NCBI GenBank assembly: GCA_003225655.1
Contig: QIAW01000557.1
Span: 1-5,154, forward strand
Reading direction: 5' to 3'
DNA length: 5,154 bases
From: Acidobacteriota bacterium
GTDB taxonomy: Bacteria > Acidobacteriota > Terriglobia > Terriglobales > Acidobacteriaceae
Of this stretch, positions 1 through 5,154 are shown one piece after another. Below the pieces are notes generated by a model. That model was not told the origin of the DNA and made no database searches. It was given only the letters and a program-made list of their open reading frames with translations. Both the position numbers and the translations under genes were made by a program. The first letter of the stretch is position 1. The number at the start of each line of letters is the position of its first letter.

Positions 1-452
1 AGGCGCCCTTTGCCGCGAATGAGGTCAGTGGCAACCTGAATGCAACACTGCATCCGTTAAACCCGCTGACCATTGATAACAACTACATTCTTGAGCGGCT
101 GACCACGCGCACCCGGCCCATGCAGGGTATTTTGAACGCGCATGTGATCCGATCCAAGTGGAATTACCAGTACAATCCGCGGCTCTCGTTCCGCGCGATC
201 TTCCAGTACAACGGGTTGCTAAGAAACCCTCAGCACACCAGTCTCGATGTGGAGAAAAACTTCAACAGCGACTTCCTGATTACCTATCTTGTGCATCCGG
301 GCACGGCATTCTATGTGGGCTACAACAGCAACATGGAAAATCTGGATCGGTTTGCCATCAGCAATCACAGCGGCCTGCTTCGGACCAATAAGAGCTACAT
401 CAACGACGGGCGGACGGTCTTCGCCAAGATTTCATACCTGTTCAGGTTTTGA
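1..452 (+). CDS. C-terminal end of a probable DUF5916 / CBM9-type outer-membrane beta-barrel protein (5' partial)
   Basis: The frame is open from the left edge (first full codon at base 3) to a TGA at 450-452, giving 149 residues; the true start lies outside the window. The visible part alternates polar and aromatic residues as beta-barrel strands do (for example 'LSFRAIFQYN', 'FLITYLVHPGTAFYVGYN') and ends 'VFAKISYLFRF'. A C-terminal Phe is the usual recognition signal for the BAM outer-membrane assembly machinery. Segments such as 'NSDFLITYLVHPGTAFYVGY' and the closing 'GRTVFAKISYLFRF' recall the ends of acidobacterial proteins annotated as DUF5916 or carbohydrate-binding family 9 domain proteins, which have an N-terminal CBM9-like domain and a C-terminal barrel. 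The N-terminal domain cannot be seen here, so carbohydrate binding is only a family expectation. An internal ATG at 120 lies mid-frame and is not a plausible start. Outer-membrane location is fairly secure; the exact family is a recognition-based call. Confidence 0.72.
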   Translation, partial: APFAANEVSGNLNATLHPLNPLTIDNNYILERLTTRTRPMQGILNAHVIRSKWNYQYNPRLSFRAIFQYNGLLRNPQHTSLDVEKNFNSDFLITYLVHPGTAFYVGYNSNMENLDRFAISNHSGLLRTNKSYINDGRTVFAKISYLFRF

Positions 453-455
453 AAG

Positions 456-483
456 CAGTTCTCAGTTGTCAGTTCTCAGTTTG
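456..483. repeat. Four tandem heptamers, CAGTTNT type
   Basis: Starting three bases after the stop codon of the preceding gene are four consecutive 7-bp units: CAGTTCT, CAGTTGT, CAGTTCT and CAGTTTG. They lie in the short gap between two convergent genes (452 and 515). The array has no self-complementary stem and no T-run, so it does not look like a terminator. Short heptad arrays of this kind are, to my recollection, frequent between genes in acidobacterial genomes, but no count was possible here. Confidence 0.7.
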
Positions 484-514
484 AATCGTTGAATGCCGCA
501 GGGGCCAGCGTGGC

Positions 515-1279
515 TCAGCGTGGTAACGAGAATTCCACGCCGCGCTCGGTATTCGCGGCTTCAGTGGCAGGAAGATCAAGTTCGGAGATGAGTATCTTTT
601 TGGCCTGGCGCTCGTTGAACACCCACAGCGTCTGGCCAGCGATGGCATAGTTTTGTATCTCATTGCGGTGGCCATCACGAAATACCAGAACGGTGGCAGG
701 CCCGTCAGCGGGTGCGCTGCCCCGTGCGGGCGCAGCGCGACCTGGTTGCGAAGAATTTTCCTGGCGCGCAGGCTGCCGTGAGCTCTGTTCTTCTCGCAGT
801 TGCCGCACTTCTTCCCGCAGCCCTTCGACTTCCTGAAGCAGTTGCTCGCTCTGTCCGTAGTCCGCGGGAGGCGCGGATTGCACGACCATGGTGGGCTGAG
901 AAGCATAAGACGGCTGCGCATAATCGACAGGTGGATAATATGCCGGATATATAGAAGGATAGAAAAATGCGCGGCGAACGAAGCGTGCACGGCAACCAAA
1001 ACACGGACTACCCACGAAGACGCGGAAGTGAGGATTGTGCCCAAATCCGACACCGGTGAATACAAAGCCGTGGTTGGGGAAATGCCTGAAGCCGACGGAA
1101 GGTACAGTACGGAATCCTGGATGGAAATTCGGCGCCATCGTGACTCTCGGCGCTGAGGAAAACATCGGTCCTCTGGAGACGGGACCGGCAAAGCGCATGG
1201 ACGAACGGAACTGCGCTCCGAGGTGTGGGGGGAGAACCGCAGCCGCCCCCAAAACCGCTATGGCGAGCAGGCGCTGCAT
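515..1279 (-). CDS. Secreted coiled-coil protein of unknown function, acidobacterial type
   Basis: This encodes 254 residues from the ATG at 1279; a TTG two codons upstream (1285) is possible but less likely. Residues 1-22 form a signal peptide (MQRLLAIAVLGAAAVLPPHL then GA, with cleavage probably before Gln23). Residues 23-100 are rich in Phe, Gly, Pro and His, with a CFGC pair at 93-96. Residues 105-140 are Tyr/Pro-rich. Residues 144-165 (SEQLLQEVEGLREEVRQLRE) are a strong short coiled coil, which suggests self-association. A Gln/Ser/Ala/Pro linker follows, then a compact C-terminal module at 196-253 containing 'VLVFRDGHRNEIQNYAIAG' and 'ISELDLPATEAANTERGVEF'. I recognise that module from many uncharacterised acidobacterial exported proteins; no function is known to me. 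The gene is transcribed away from the lipoprotein-lyase pair and converges on the gene to its left. An overlapping frame at 469-1191 was discarded because it lacks a signal peptide and has no domain logic. The reading frame is secure; the function is unknown. Confidence 0.85.
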   Translation of the reverse strand: MQRLLAIAVLGAAAVLPPHLGAQFRSSMRFAGPVSRGPMFSSAPRVTMAPNFHPGFRTVPSVGFRHFPNHGFVFTGVGFGHNPHFRVFVGSPCFGCRARFVRRAFFYPSIYPAYYPPVDYAQPSYASQPTMVVQSAPPADYGQSEQLLQEVEGLREEVRQLREEQSSRQPARQENSSQPGRAAPARGSAPADGPATVLVFRDGHRNEIQNYAIAGQTLWVFNERQAKKILISELDLPATEAANTERGVEFSLPR

Positions 1280-1285
1280 AAGCAA

Positions 1286-1294
1286 AGTCTAGCA
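1286..1294 (-). promoter_or_regulatory. Extended -10 box placed for leaderless transcription of the secreted coiled-coil gene
   Basis: Read on the minus strand, TGCTAGACT (1294 down to 1286) is an extended -10 element (TGn followed by TAGACT). Exactly six bases (1285-1280) separate TAGACT from the ATG at 1279, so the expected transcription start coincides with the A of the start codon. No Shine-Dalgarno sequence lies in front of this ATG, which fits a leaderless mRNA. No good -35 element is seen at 16-18 bp. This is inference from spacing only. Confidence 0.4.
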
Positions 1295-1352
1295 CGATTC
1301 CAGTCGGACGGACGCAATGGATTTGTTCGCCAACTAAGGCCCTCGCACAGGA

Positions 1353-1367
1353 ATAGTCGCTGACTAT
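1353..1367. repeat. Perfect 6-bp inverted repeat, candidate operator
   Basis: ATAGTC and GACTAT are exact inverted copies separated by GCT. The element ends six bases before the TTGACA hexamer of the rightward promoter and lies between two divergent genes. Its position and dyad symmetry suit a binding site for a dimeric regulator. The arms are short, so chance occurrence is possible, and no regulator gene is visible nearby. Confidence 0.3.
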
Positions 1368-1373
1368 GAATCG

Positions 1374-1403
1374 TTGACAGCGCAATCCCGCTACTGGTAG
1401 AAG
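1374..1403 (+). promoter_or_regulatory. Putative sigma-70-type promoter of the lipoprotein-lyase unit
   Basis: A perfect -35 hexamer TTGACA (1374-1379) is followed after 18 bp by TAGAAG (1398-1403), which matches TATAAT at four of six positions. The predicted transcription start falls at about 1410, on the first ATG of the lipoprotein gene. The -35 is convincing by sequence; the -10 is weak and overlaps a purine-rich stretch that could equally be a ribosome binding site. Confidence 0.45.
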
Positions 1404-1405
1404 GA
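1399..1405 (+). promoter_or_regulatory. Possible Shine-Dalgarno sequence for the lipoprotein gene
   Basis: AGAAGGA lies four bases before the ATG at 1410 and resembles the anti-16S complement, though the spacing is short. It is the main support for choosing 1410 over the in-frame ATG at 1449, which has no such sequence. It overlaps the proposed -10 box, so only one of the two readings can be right if transcription starts at 1410. Confidence 0.4.
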
Positions 1406-1409
1406 ACCA

Positions 1410-2006
1410 ATGCTGATATCGCTCTTAAAAGCTCAAATTTCCGTTGCAATGACCAGAGTTCTTCTTGCAGCAGTGTTGCTGCTGGCACTGGCCGCATGTA
1501 ATCAAAGCAAAAATGATTCAGCGCCGGCTCCCCAGCCTGCAACAAGCGCTTCAAGTACAACCACAAGCAGCGCTGCTAGTGGGAACTCCAGCTTACCCGA
1601 TCCGTGCACCCTACTGACCAAGGCGGAGGCAGAAACGATTTTGGGTGAAGCGGTTCGCGACCCGGAGCCAAACAGTCTTGGGGGCAATAGAATCTGCGAT
1701 TACAAGACGGTCACGGTGCATGGTGGCGTCTTGCCTTACTCGGTGCACATCGCGATCATCGGAGAGCAGCAGCAAGTGTGGGACGCAGGCAAGAAGCTTC
1801 ATCAACAGTCGGATGCGAAAGAGATGCGGCCAGTGGCAGGAGTCGGGGACGATGCCTATTTTCTTCTGGATGACCTGGAAATATTGACCAAGCAGCGCTA
1901 TGTGAGCATCAATGTCATGAAAAGCATTGACAGGCCCGATCACGCCAGGGCCGTCCAAAGCGCGGAAATGGCAGTGGCGCAAAAAATCATTCCCCGGATG
2001 CAATAG
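1410..2006 (+). CDS. Lipoprotein with DUF3558-like domain
   Basis: This is a 198-residue protein if started at ATG 1410, or 185 if started at ATG 1449. A hydrophobic segment from about residue 16 (VLLAAVLLLALAAC) ends in a lipobox with Cys30 as the lipidation site, so the mature protein is membrane-anchored. Starting at 1449 gives a more textbook lipoprotein signal (Met-Thr-Arg then the hydrophobic core), whereas 1410 has the purine-rich AGAAGGA upstream; the start is therefore open. Residues 38-62 are a Ser/Thr/Ala/Pro linker. The globular part begins 'DPCTLLTKAEAETILGE' (64-80), has a second Cys in 'RICDYK' (94-99) that probably pairs with Cys66, and contains 'VAGVGDDAYF' (142-151). The PCxLLT...LG, C-Y and GVGD-A-Y pattern is that of DUF3558-like lipoproteins; their biochemical role is not established. 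The stop codon lies 2 bp before the lyase start, so the two are almost certainly co-transcribed and possibly translationally coupled. Confidence 0.85.
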   Translation: MLISLLKAQISVAMTRVLLAAVLLLALAACNQSKNDSAPAPQPATSASSTTTSSAASGNSSLPDPCTLLTKAEAETILGEAVRDPEPNSLGGNRICDYKTVTVHGGVLPYSVHIAIIGEQQQVWDAGKKLHQQSDAKEMRPVAGVGDDAYFLLDDLEILTKQRYVSINVMKSIDRPDHARAVQSAEMAVAQKIIPRMQ

Positions 2007-2008
2007 CG

Positions 2009-3223
2009 ATGACGGAAAAATCCTTACTCTCACGCCGAGATTTTTGTGCAACCACCGCCGGAATTTTCCTTGCAGGCTTGATGAAGCCGGAGTTTTTGCT
2101 GGCAGCCAACAAGAAGGCGAAATCCTCAACCTTTGATGTGGCGGCCATCGAGCGCGGCCGCGTGTTAAGCGCAGCCGACCGCTATCTGAAAGAATCACCG
2201 ATTACCATAACTTCTTATACGAGCCCCCGCAGCGCAGGGGGGAAACACGACTATTTTTCTGAAGGCGATTACTGGTGGCCGGACCCCAAAAATCCCGATG
2301 GACCTTATATCCAGCGCGATGGGATGAGTAATCCTGATAACTTTACCGCCCATCGCCATGCGCTGATCCGCTTGAGTCTCGAGGCGCCGGCATTGGCGGC
2401 GGCCTGGATGCTGACCAAAGATGAAAAATATGCGGCGCATGCGGCCAAGCATCTGCGCGCATGGTTTTTGGATCCGGCCACGCTGATGAATCCAAATCTG
2501 CAATATTCCCAGGCGATCAAAGGCAGGTTTACCGGGCGCGGCATCGGTATTATCGACACCATCCACCTAGTGGAAGTGGCGCGTGCGGTTCCTGCACTGG
2601 AAAATTCCAAGGCGTTGACCAAGGATGAATACAAAGGCCTGAAAAAGTGGTTCTTAGATTATTTGACGTGGATGACAACTTCTCCGCACGGCGAAGAGGA
2701 GCGCGAGGCCAAGAACAATCACGGTACCTGTTGGGCCATGCAGGTTTCAGAGTTTGCGCGCTATACAGGGAACCAGGAGCTCCTAGCCTTTTGCCGCAAC
2801 CGATTTAAAACTGTCCTGGTTCCCAATCAGATTGCCGCCAATGGAAGTTTTCCGCAGGAGTTGAGGCGCACCAAACCTTACAGCTATTGCCTCTTTAATC
2901 TGGATGCCATGACCACGGTGTGCCAGACCCTTTCCATCCCGGAAGATAACCTGTGGACCTTCACACTCCCCGATGGCCGCGGCATAGGAGCGGCGATGGC
3001 ATTCATGTATCCGTTCATCGCCAATAAAAAGAGCTGGCCGTCTCCGCCAGACGTGGAGTATTTCGATCAATTCCCCGTTCGCCAGCCCAGCCTTCTGTTC
3101 GCCGGCCTCGGGCTTTCGCGTCCTGAGTATCTGCAATTGTGGCGGAGTTTAAATCCTGACCCGACTGTGGAGGAAGTGATTCGCAATTATCCGATACGCC
3201 AGCCTGTGCTGTGGGTGGGATAA
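2009..3223 (+). CDS. Tat-exported alginate-lyase-family polysaccharide lyase
   Basis: This 404-residue protein has a twin-arginine signal (SRRDFCATTAGIFLAGL, residues 8-24) with probable cleavage near residue 32. The mature part matches the Alginate_lyase family (Pfam PF05426): 'DYFSEGDYWWPDP' (81-93), 'TAHRHALIRLSLEAPALAAA' (113-132), an alpha-helical barrel core, and 'NNHGTCW' (236-242). In PL5 alginate lyase A1-III the catalytic set is Asn191, His192, Arg239 and Tyr246. Here Asn237, His238, Arg286 and Tyr293 ('RRTKPYSYCLFNL') occur at nearly the same spacing, so beta-elimination of a uronic-acid polymer is likely. The substrate is uncertain: alginate, glucuronan or another uronan (PL38 shares this Pfam domain). 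Length is normal and the frame intact. It starts 2 bp after the lipoprotein gene with only a weak upstream GGAT, which fits coupled translation. Tat export implies folding before secretion to the periplasm or beyond. Family assignment is strong; substrate is unknown. Confidence 0.88.
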   Translation: MTEKSLLSRRDFCATTAGIFLAGLMKPEFLLAANKKAKSSTFDVAAIERGRVLSAADRYLKESPITITSYTSPRSAGGKHDYFSEGDYWWPDPKNPDGPYIQRDGMSNPDNFTAHRHALIRLSLEAPALAAAWMLTKDEKYAAHAAKHLRAWFLDPATLMNPNLQYSQAIKGRFTGRGIGIIDTIHLVEVARAVPALENSKALTKDEYKGLKKWFLDYLTWMTTSPHGEEEREAKNNHGTCWAMQVSEFARYTGNQELLAFCRNRFKTVLVPNQIAANGSFPQELRRTKPYSYCLFNLDAMTTVCQTLSIPEDNLWTFTLPDGRGIGAAMAFMYPFIANKKSWPSPPDVEYFDQFPVRQPSLLFAGLGLSRPEYLQLWRSLNPDPTVEEVIRNYPIRQPVLWVG

Positions 3224-3246
3224 CTTAAAAGAACCTAGCCAGAAGT

Positions 3247-3285
3247 AAAAAAGGCAGCGACACAAACTGTGCCGCTGCCTTATTT
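3247..3285. terminator. Bidirectional rho-independent terminator between convergent genes
   Basis: The arms at 3251-3264 and 3268-3281 form a 14-bp stem with one A-C mismatch and an AAC loop (core AAGGCAGCG / CGCTGCCTT). Read rightward, it is followed by TTATTTG, 28 bp after the lyase stop. Read leftward, the six A residues at 3247-3252 give a U6 run for the minus-strand gene that stops at 3299. It therefore serves both converging genes, with the better U-tract for the minus strand. Confidence 0.85.
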
Positions 3286-3298
3286 GTCATTACCGGTA

Positions 3299-5154
3299 TT
3301 AAGGAATTGCGAAGTTGCAGGTCATCAACGAACCGGGATTGGAAGTATTCACGAAGGCTCCCCAGTGATCCAGACTGGTGACCGTGTTCTGTTCCGTGCG
3401 GAAGCCGAAGTTCGTGCCTACCGTCAGCTCGGTCCCACCTGGAGGCGTGACGAAGATGGAGTAGGTGCGCGCCGGAACATTGATCACCAGCCGGAAGTGA
3501 TATGTCTTTCCACCCGCAAACGGAATGACAGAAAGAGCACTGTAGACTCCGCCATTGCGGGCATCAATATCTCCCGAAGGATTGAAGCGTACCAGCGTAG
3601 CGAACGCAGTGTATGCCGTCTGGGCCCCGTTTGATAACGCTACAACGGCGTTCAGTGGCGAAGCCGAAGGCGTGGTATCAAAAATCGCGGTGAACGTCCC
3701 TGTTTGCGCAGCAATGGCGGTGTTCTGCCATGGGCCGCCTGAGGTTGCTGTCACACACGTCCCGTTCACCGTCAGAGTAACGCTGGCAGTGTGGGTTACA
3801 CTGCCGCTGGTTCCGGTGATGGTCAGCGGATAGCTGCCAGGAGGGGTTGTGTTCGAGCTCGAGATGCTGAGCGTGAAGGTTCCCGAACCTGTTACAGAAG
3901 CCGGACTGAAGCTGCCAGTAGCTCCCGCAGGCAATCCGCTCACGCTTAGCGACACGCTCCCGCTGAAGCCATTGAGTGCGCTAACCGTTGCTGTGTAGCT
4001 GGTTCCACTGCCCGCGGTTACCGTTTGTGATGACGGAGATGCCGCGAGCGAGAAATTTGGCGGTGGCGCGGTATTGACCACCAAACTTAGAGGGACACTG
4101 TGGCTGAGAGCGCCGCTGCTTGCTGTAATCGTCAGCGGATAAGTTCCCGCCGTGGTTGAAGTGCCAGTACATATCGTCAGCGTGGAAGAACCCGAACCCG
4201 TGATGGTAGCCGGACTGAAGCTGGCAGTTGCTCCTGCAGGCAGTCCGCTCGTGCTGAACGATACAGTTCCACTGAAGCCATTGATCGGGGTTATGGTCAT
4301 GGTGACACTGCCACAGGCGCCCGCCGTTACCGTCAGTGAAGAAGACGATGCTGTGAGCGAGAAATCGGTGACAACCAAGGTCACCGTTGCTGAGTGCGTC
4401 AGGCTTCCGCTTGTCCCGGTAATGGTCAGAGTGAAACTGCCTGTTGGAGTCGTGCTGCTCGTGGTCACGCTCAACGTCGAATTGCCCGATCCCGTCACAG
4501 AAGTTGGGCTGAAGCCGGCAGTTGCGCCTGGGGGTAACCCACTCACGCTGAAGGAGACGTTGGCCGCGAAGCAGTTCGACGCACCAACCGTCGCCGTGTA
4601 GCTGGTTCCACCGCCTACGATCACCGTCTGCGACGATGGCGATGCGGAGAGAGTGAAGTCGCTGGCGGCAGGGTTAACAACCAAGGTCAAGGAGGCGTTG
4701 TGGCTCAGGCTGCCACTGGTTCCGGTGATCGTCAGCGGATAAGTACCAGCAGGAGTCGAACAGTCCGTTGACACCGTCAATGTTGAAGACCCAGAGCCCC
4801 CGCTGATGGAAGCCGGGCTAAAGCTGGAGGTGGCGCCTGTAGGCAATCCACTCACGCCTAACGAGACACTTCCGGTGAAGCCATTGGCTGGACTGACGGT
4901 CGCAATATAAGTGGCGCTGCTGTTCGCATTGATTGTTTCTGAAGGGGGTGTGGCTGACAAGGAGAAATCAGTGACGTTTAACGTTACGGTAGCTGTGTGC
5001 GTCAGAGTGCCGCTGGTCCCTGTAACCGTCAGGGTATAGCTGCCGGCTGGGGTCGAACTGCTGGTAGAAACGGTGAGCGTTGAAGATCCTGATCCGCTGA
5101 CCGACGCCGGGTTGAAGCTGGCTGTAGCGCCCGAGGGCAAGCCGCTTGCAGTGA
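3299..5154 (-). CDS. Secreted multi-repeat Ig-like protein with C-terminal beta-sandwich domain (N-terminal part outside window)
   Basis: The frame is open from the right edge to a TAA at 3301-3299; 617 full codons are visible. The first start-like codon (TTG at 5140) sits inside a repeat preceded in frame by Thr-Ala-Ser-Gly, so the real start lies beyond the window. Numbering from that TTG as residue 1, residues 1-459 are one partial and four complete Ig-like repeats of 98-103 residues. Each carries 'GLP-GAT--F-PA' (the first copy from its Pro on), 'T-AGTYPLTITGTSG' or similar, and an invariant His (48, 147, 249, 347, 450). Residues 460-613 form a different domain ('PWQNTAIAAQTGTFTAIFDTTPSASP', 'RFNPSGDIDARNGG', 'YHFRLVINVPARTYSIFVTPPGG', 'FRTEQ', 'LDHWGAF'). 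I recognise this as a beta-sandwich module attached to secreted repeat proteins and carbohydrate-active enzymes; lectin-like binding is inference. Cys462 and Cys608 bracket it and could form a disulfide. The unseen N-terminus might carry an enzyme. The gene ends 17 bp beyond the shared terminator. Confidence 0.85.
   Translation of the reverse strand, partial: TASGLPSGATASFNPASVSGSGSSTLTVSTSSSTPAGSYTLTVTGTSGTLTHTATVTLNVTDFSLSATPPSETINANSSATYIATVSPANGFTGSVSLGVSGLPTGATSSFSPASISGGSGSSTLTVSTDCSTPAGTYPLTITGTSGSLSHNASLTLVVNPAASDFTLSASPSSQTVIVGGGTSYTATVGASNCFAANVSFSVSGLPPGATAGFSPTSVTGSGNSTLSVTTSSTTPTGSFTLTITGTSGSLTHSATVTLVVTDFSLTASSSSLTVTAGACGSVTMTITPINGFSGTVSFSTSGLPAGATASFSPATITGSGSSTLTICTGTSTTAGTYPLTITASSGALSHSVPLSLVVNTAPPPNFSLAASPSSQTVTAGSGTSYTATVSALNGFSGSVSLSVSGLPAGATGSFSPASVTGSGTFTLSISSSNTTPPGSYPLTITGTSGSVTHTASVTLTVNGTCVTATSGGPWQNTAIAAQTGTFTAIFDTTPSASPLNAVVALSNGAQTAYTAFATLVRFNPSGDIDARNGGVYSALSVIPFAGGKTYHFRLVINVPARTYSIFVTPPGGTELTVGTNFGFRTEQNTVTSLDHWGAFVNTSNPGSLMTCNFAIP
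3764..5154 (-). repeat. Tandem Ig-like coding repeats, about 300 bp each
   Basis: In coding order the units are 5154-4970 (partial), 4969-4661, 4660-4367, 4366-4058 and 4057-3764. Lengths alternate 103, 98, 103, 98 residues. The 98-residue third copy and the partial first copy end in 'TVTL-VT' and join the next unit directly. The 103-residue copies end in 'LVVN' plus a short linker (PAAS or TAPPP). Copies 3 and 5 share 'SPSSQTV' and 'GTSYTATV', whereas copies 2 and 4 differ there but share 'AGTYPLTIT'. The DNA copies are diverged, so this is an old expansion and not a recent slippage array. Confidence 0.85.

Noticed and set aside
518..540. GCGTGG / CCACGC short inverted repeat near the end of the coiled-coil gene
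   Set aside because: It has only a 6-bp stem and an 11-base loop, lies inside the coding region, and has no T-run, so it is not a credible terminator.
800..1156. 118-residue plus-strand open frame antisense to the secreted coiled-coil gene
   Set aside because: Its composition is that of complement codons, with no ribosome binding site and no domain.
469..1191. 240-residue open frame on the minus strand overlapping the coiled-coil gene
   Set aside because: It has no signal peptide, domain pattern or sensible start, and the frame ending at 515 carries all recognisable features.
1611..2198. 195-residue minus-strand open frame across the lipoprotein-lyase junction
   Set aside because: It is antisense to two well-supported genes and has no recognisable domains.
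3269..3634. 121-residue open frame on the plus strand starting inside the terminator
   Set aside because: It begins in the terminator hairpin and runs antisense to the beta-sandwich domain, with no family resemblance.
4152..4601. 149-residue open frame on the plus strand inside the Ig-like repeats
   Set aside because: It is antisense to a clear repeat protein. Its Val/Pro-rich translation is simply the complement of Ser/Thr/Gly codons, and stop codons are rare there because of composition.
5138..5140. TTG at 5140 as the start of the repeat protein
   Set aside because: The frame continues upstream with Thr-Ala-Ser-Gly, completing a normal repeat motif, and there is no signal peptide. The gene runs off the window.

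Overview
The window looks like chromosomal DNA from a soil-type acidobacterium (Acidobacteriota, probably Terriglobia). This is inferred from protein style and was not searched. Three things point that way: the end of a DUF5916/CBM9-like outer-membrane protein with a terminal Phe, a small secreted protein ending in a conserved 'VLVFRDGH...LDLPAT' tail, and Ser/Thr/Gly-rich Ig-like repeats of the 'GLPAGATASFSPASVTGSGSSTLT' type.

Layout, left to right. (1) Bases 1-452, + strand: C-terminal 149 residues of a probable outer-membrane beta-barrel protein. (2) Bases 456-483: four tandem heptamers. (3) Bases 515-1279, - strand: a secreted coiled-coil protein of unknown function, with a -10-like box placed for leaderless transcription. 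(4) Bases 1280-1409: a divergent intergenic region with a 15-bp palindrome and a TTGACA-containing promoter facing right. (5) Bases 1410-2006 and 2009-3223, + strand: a two-gene unit with a 2-bp gap, encoding a DUF3558-like lipoprotein and a Tat-exported alginate-lyase-family polysaccharide lyase. (6) Bases 3247-3285: a strong hairpin that can serve as terminator for both converging genes. (7) Bases 3299-5154, - strand: the C-terminal part of a large secreted protein, with at least five Ig-like repeats followed by a 154-residue beta-sandwich-like domain. Its start lies beyond the right edge.

How the genes may work together: nearly everything here appears exported (outer membrane, lipoprotein, Tat substrate, secreted repeat protein), so the region looks like part of a cell-surface or polysaccharide-processing neighbourhood. 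Only the lipoprotein and lyase are clearly arranged as one transcription unit. The repeat protein converges on them and is not co-transcribed; any shared role in polysaccharide binding or breakdown is inference. I see no CRISPR array, tRNA, rRNA, insertion sequence, phage gene or toxin-antitoxin pair, and no convincing new multi-gene system. The most unusual item is a stretch of more than 510 residues without a single Lys or Arg in the repeat protein.
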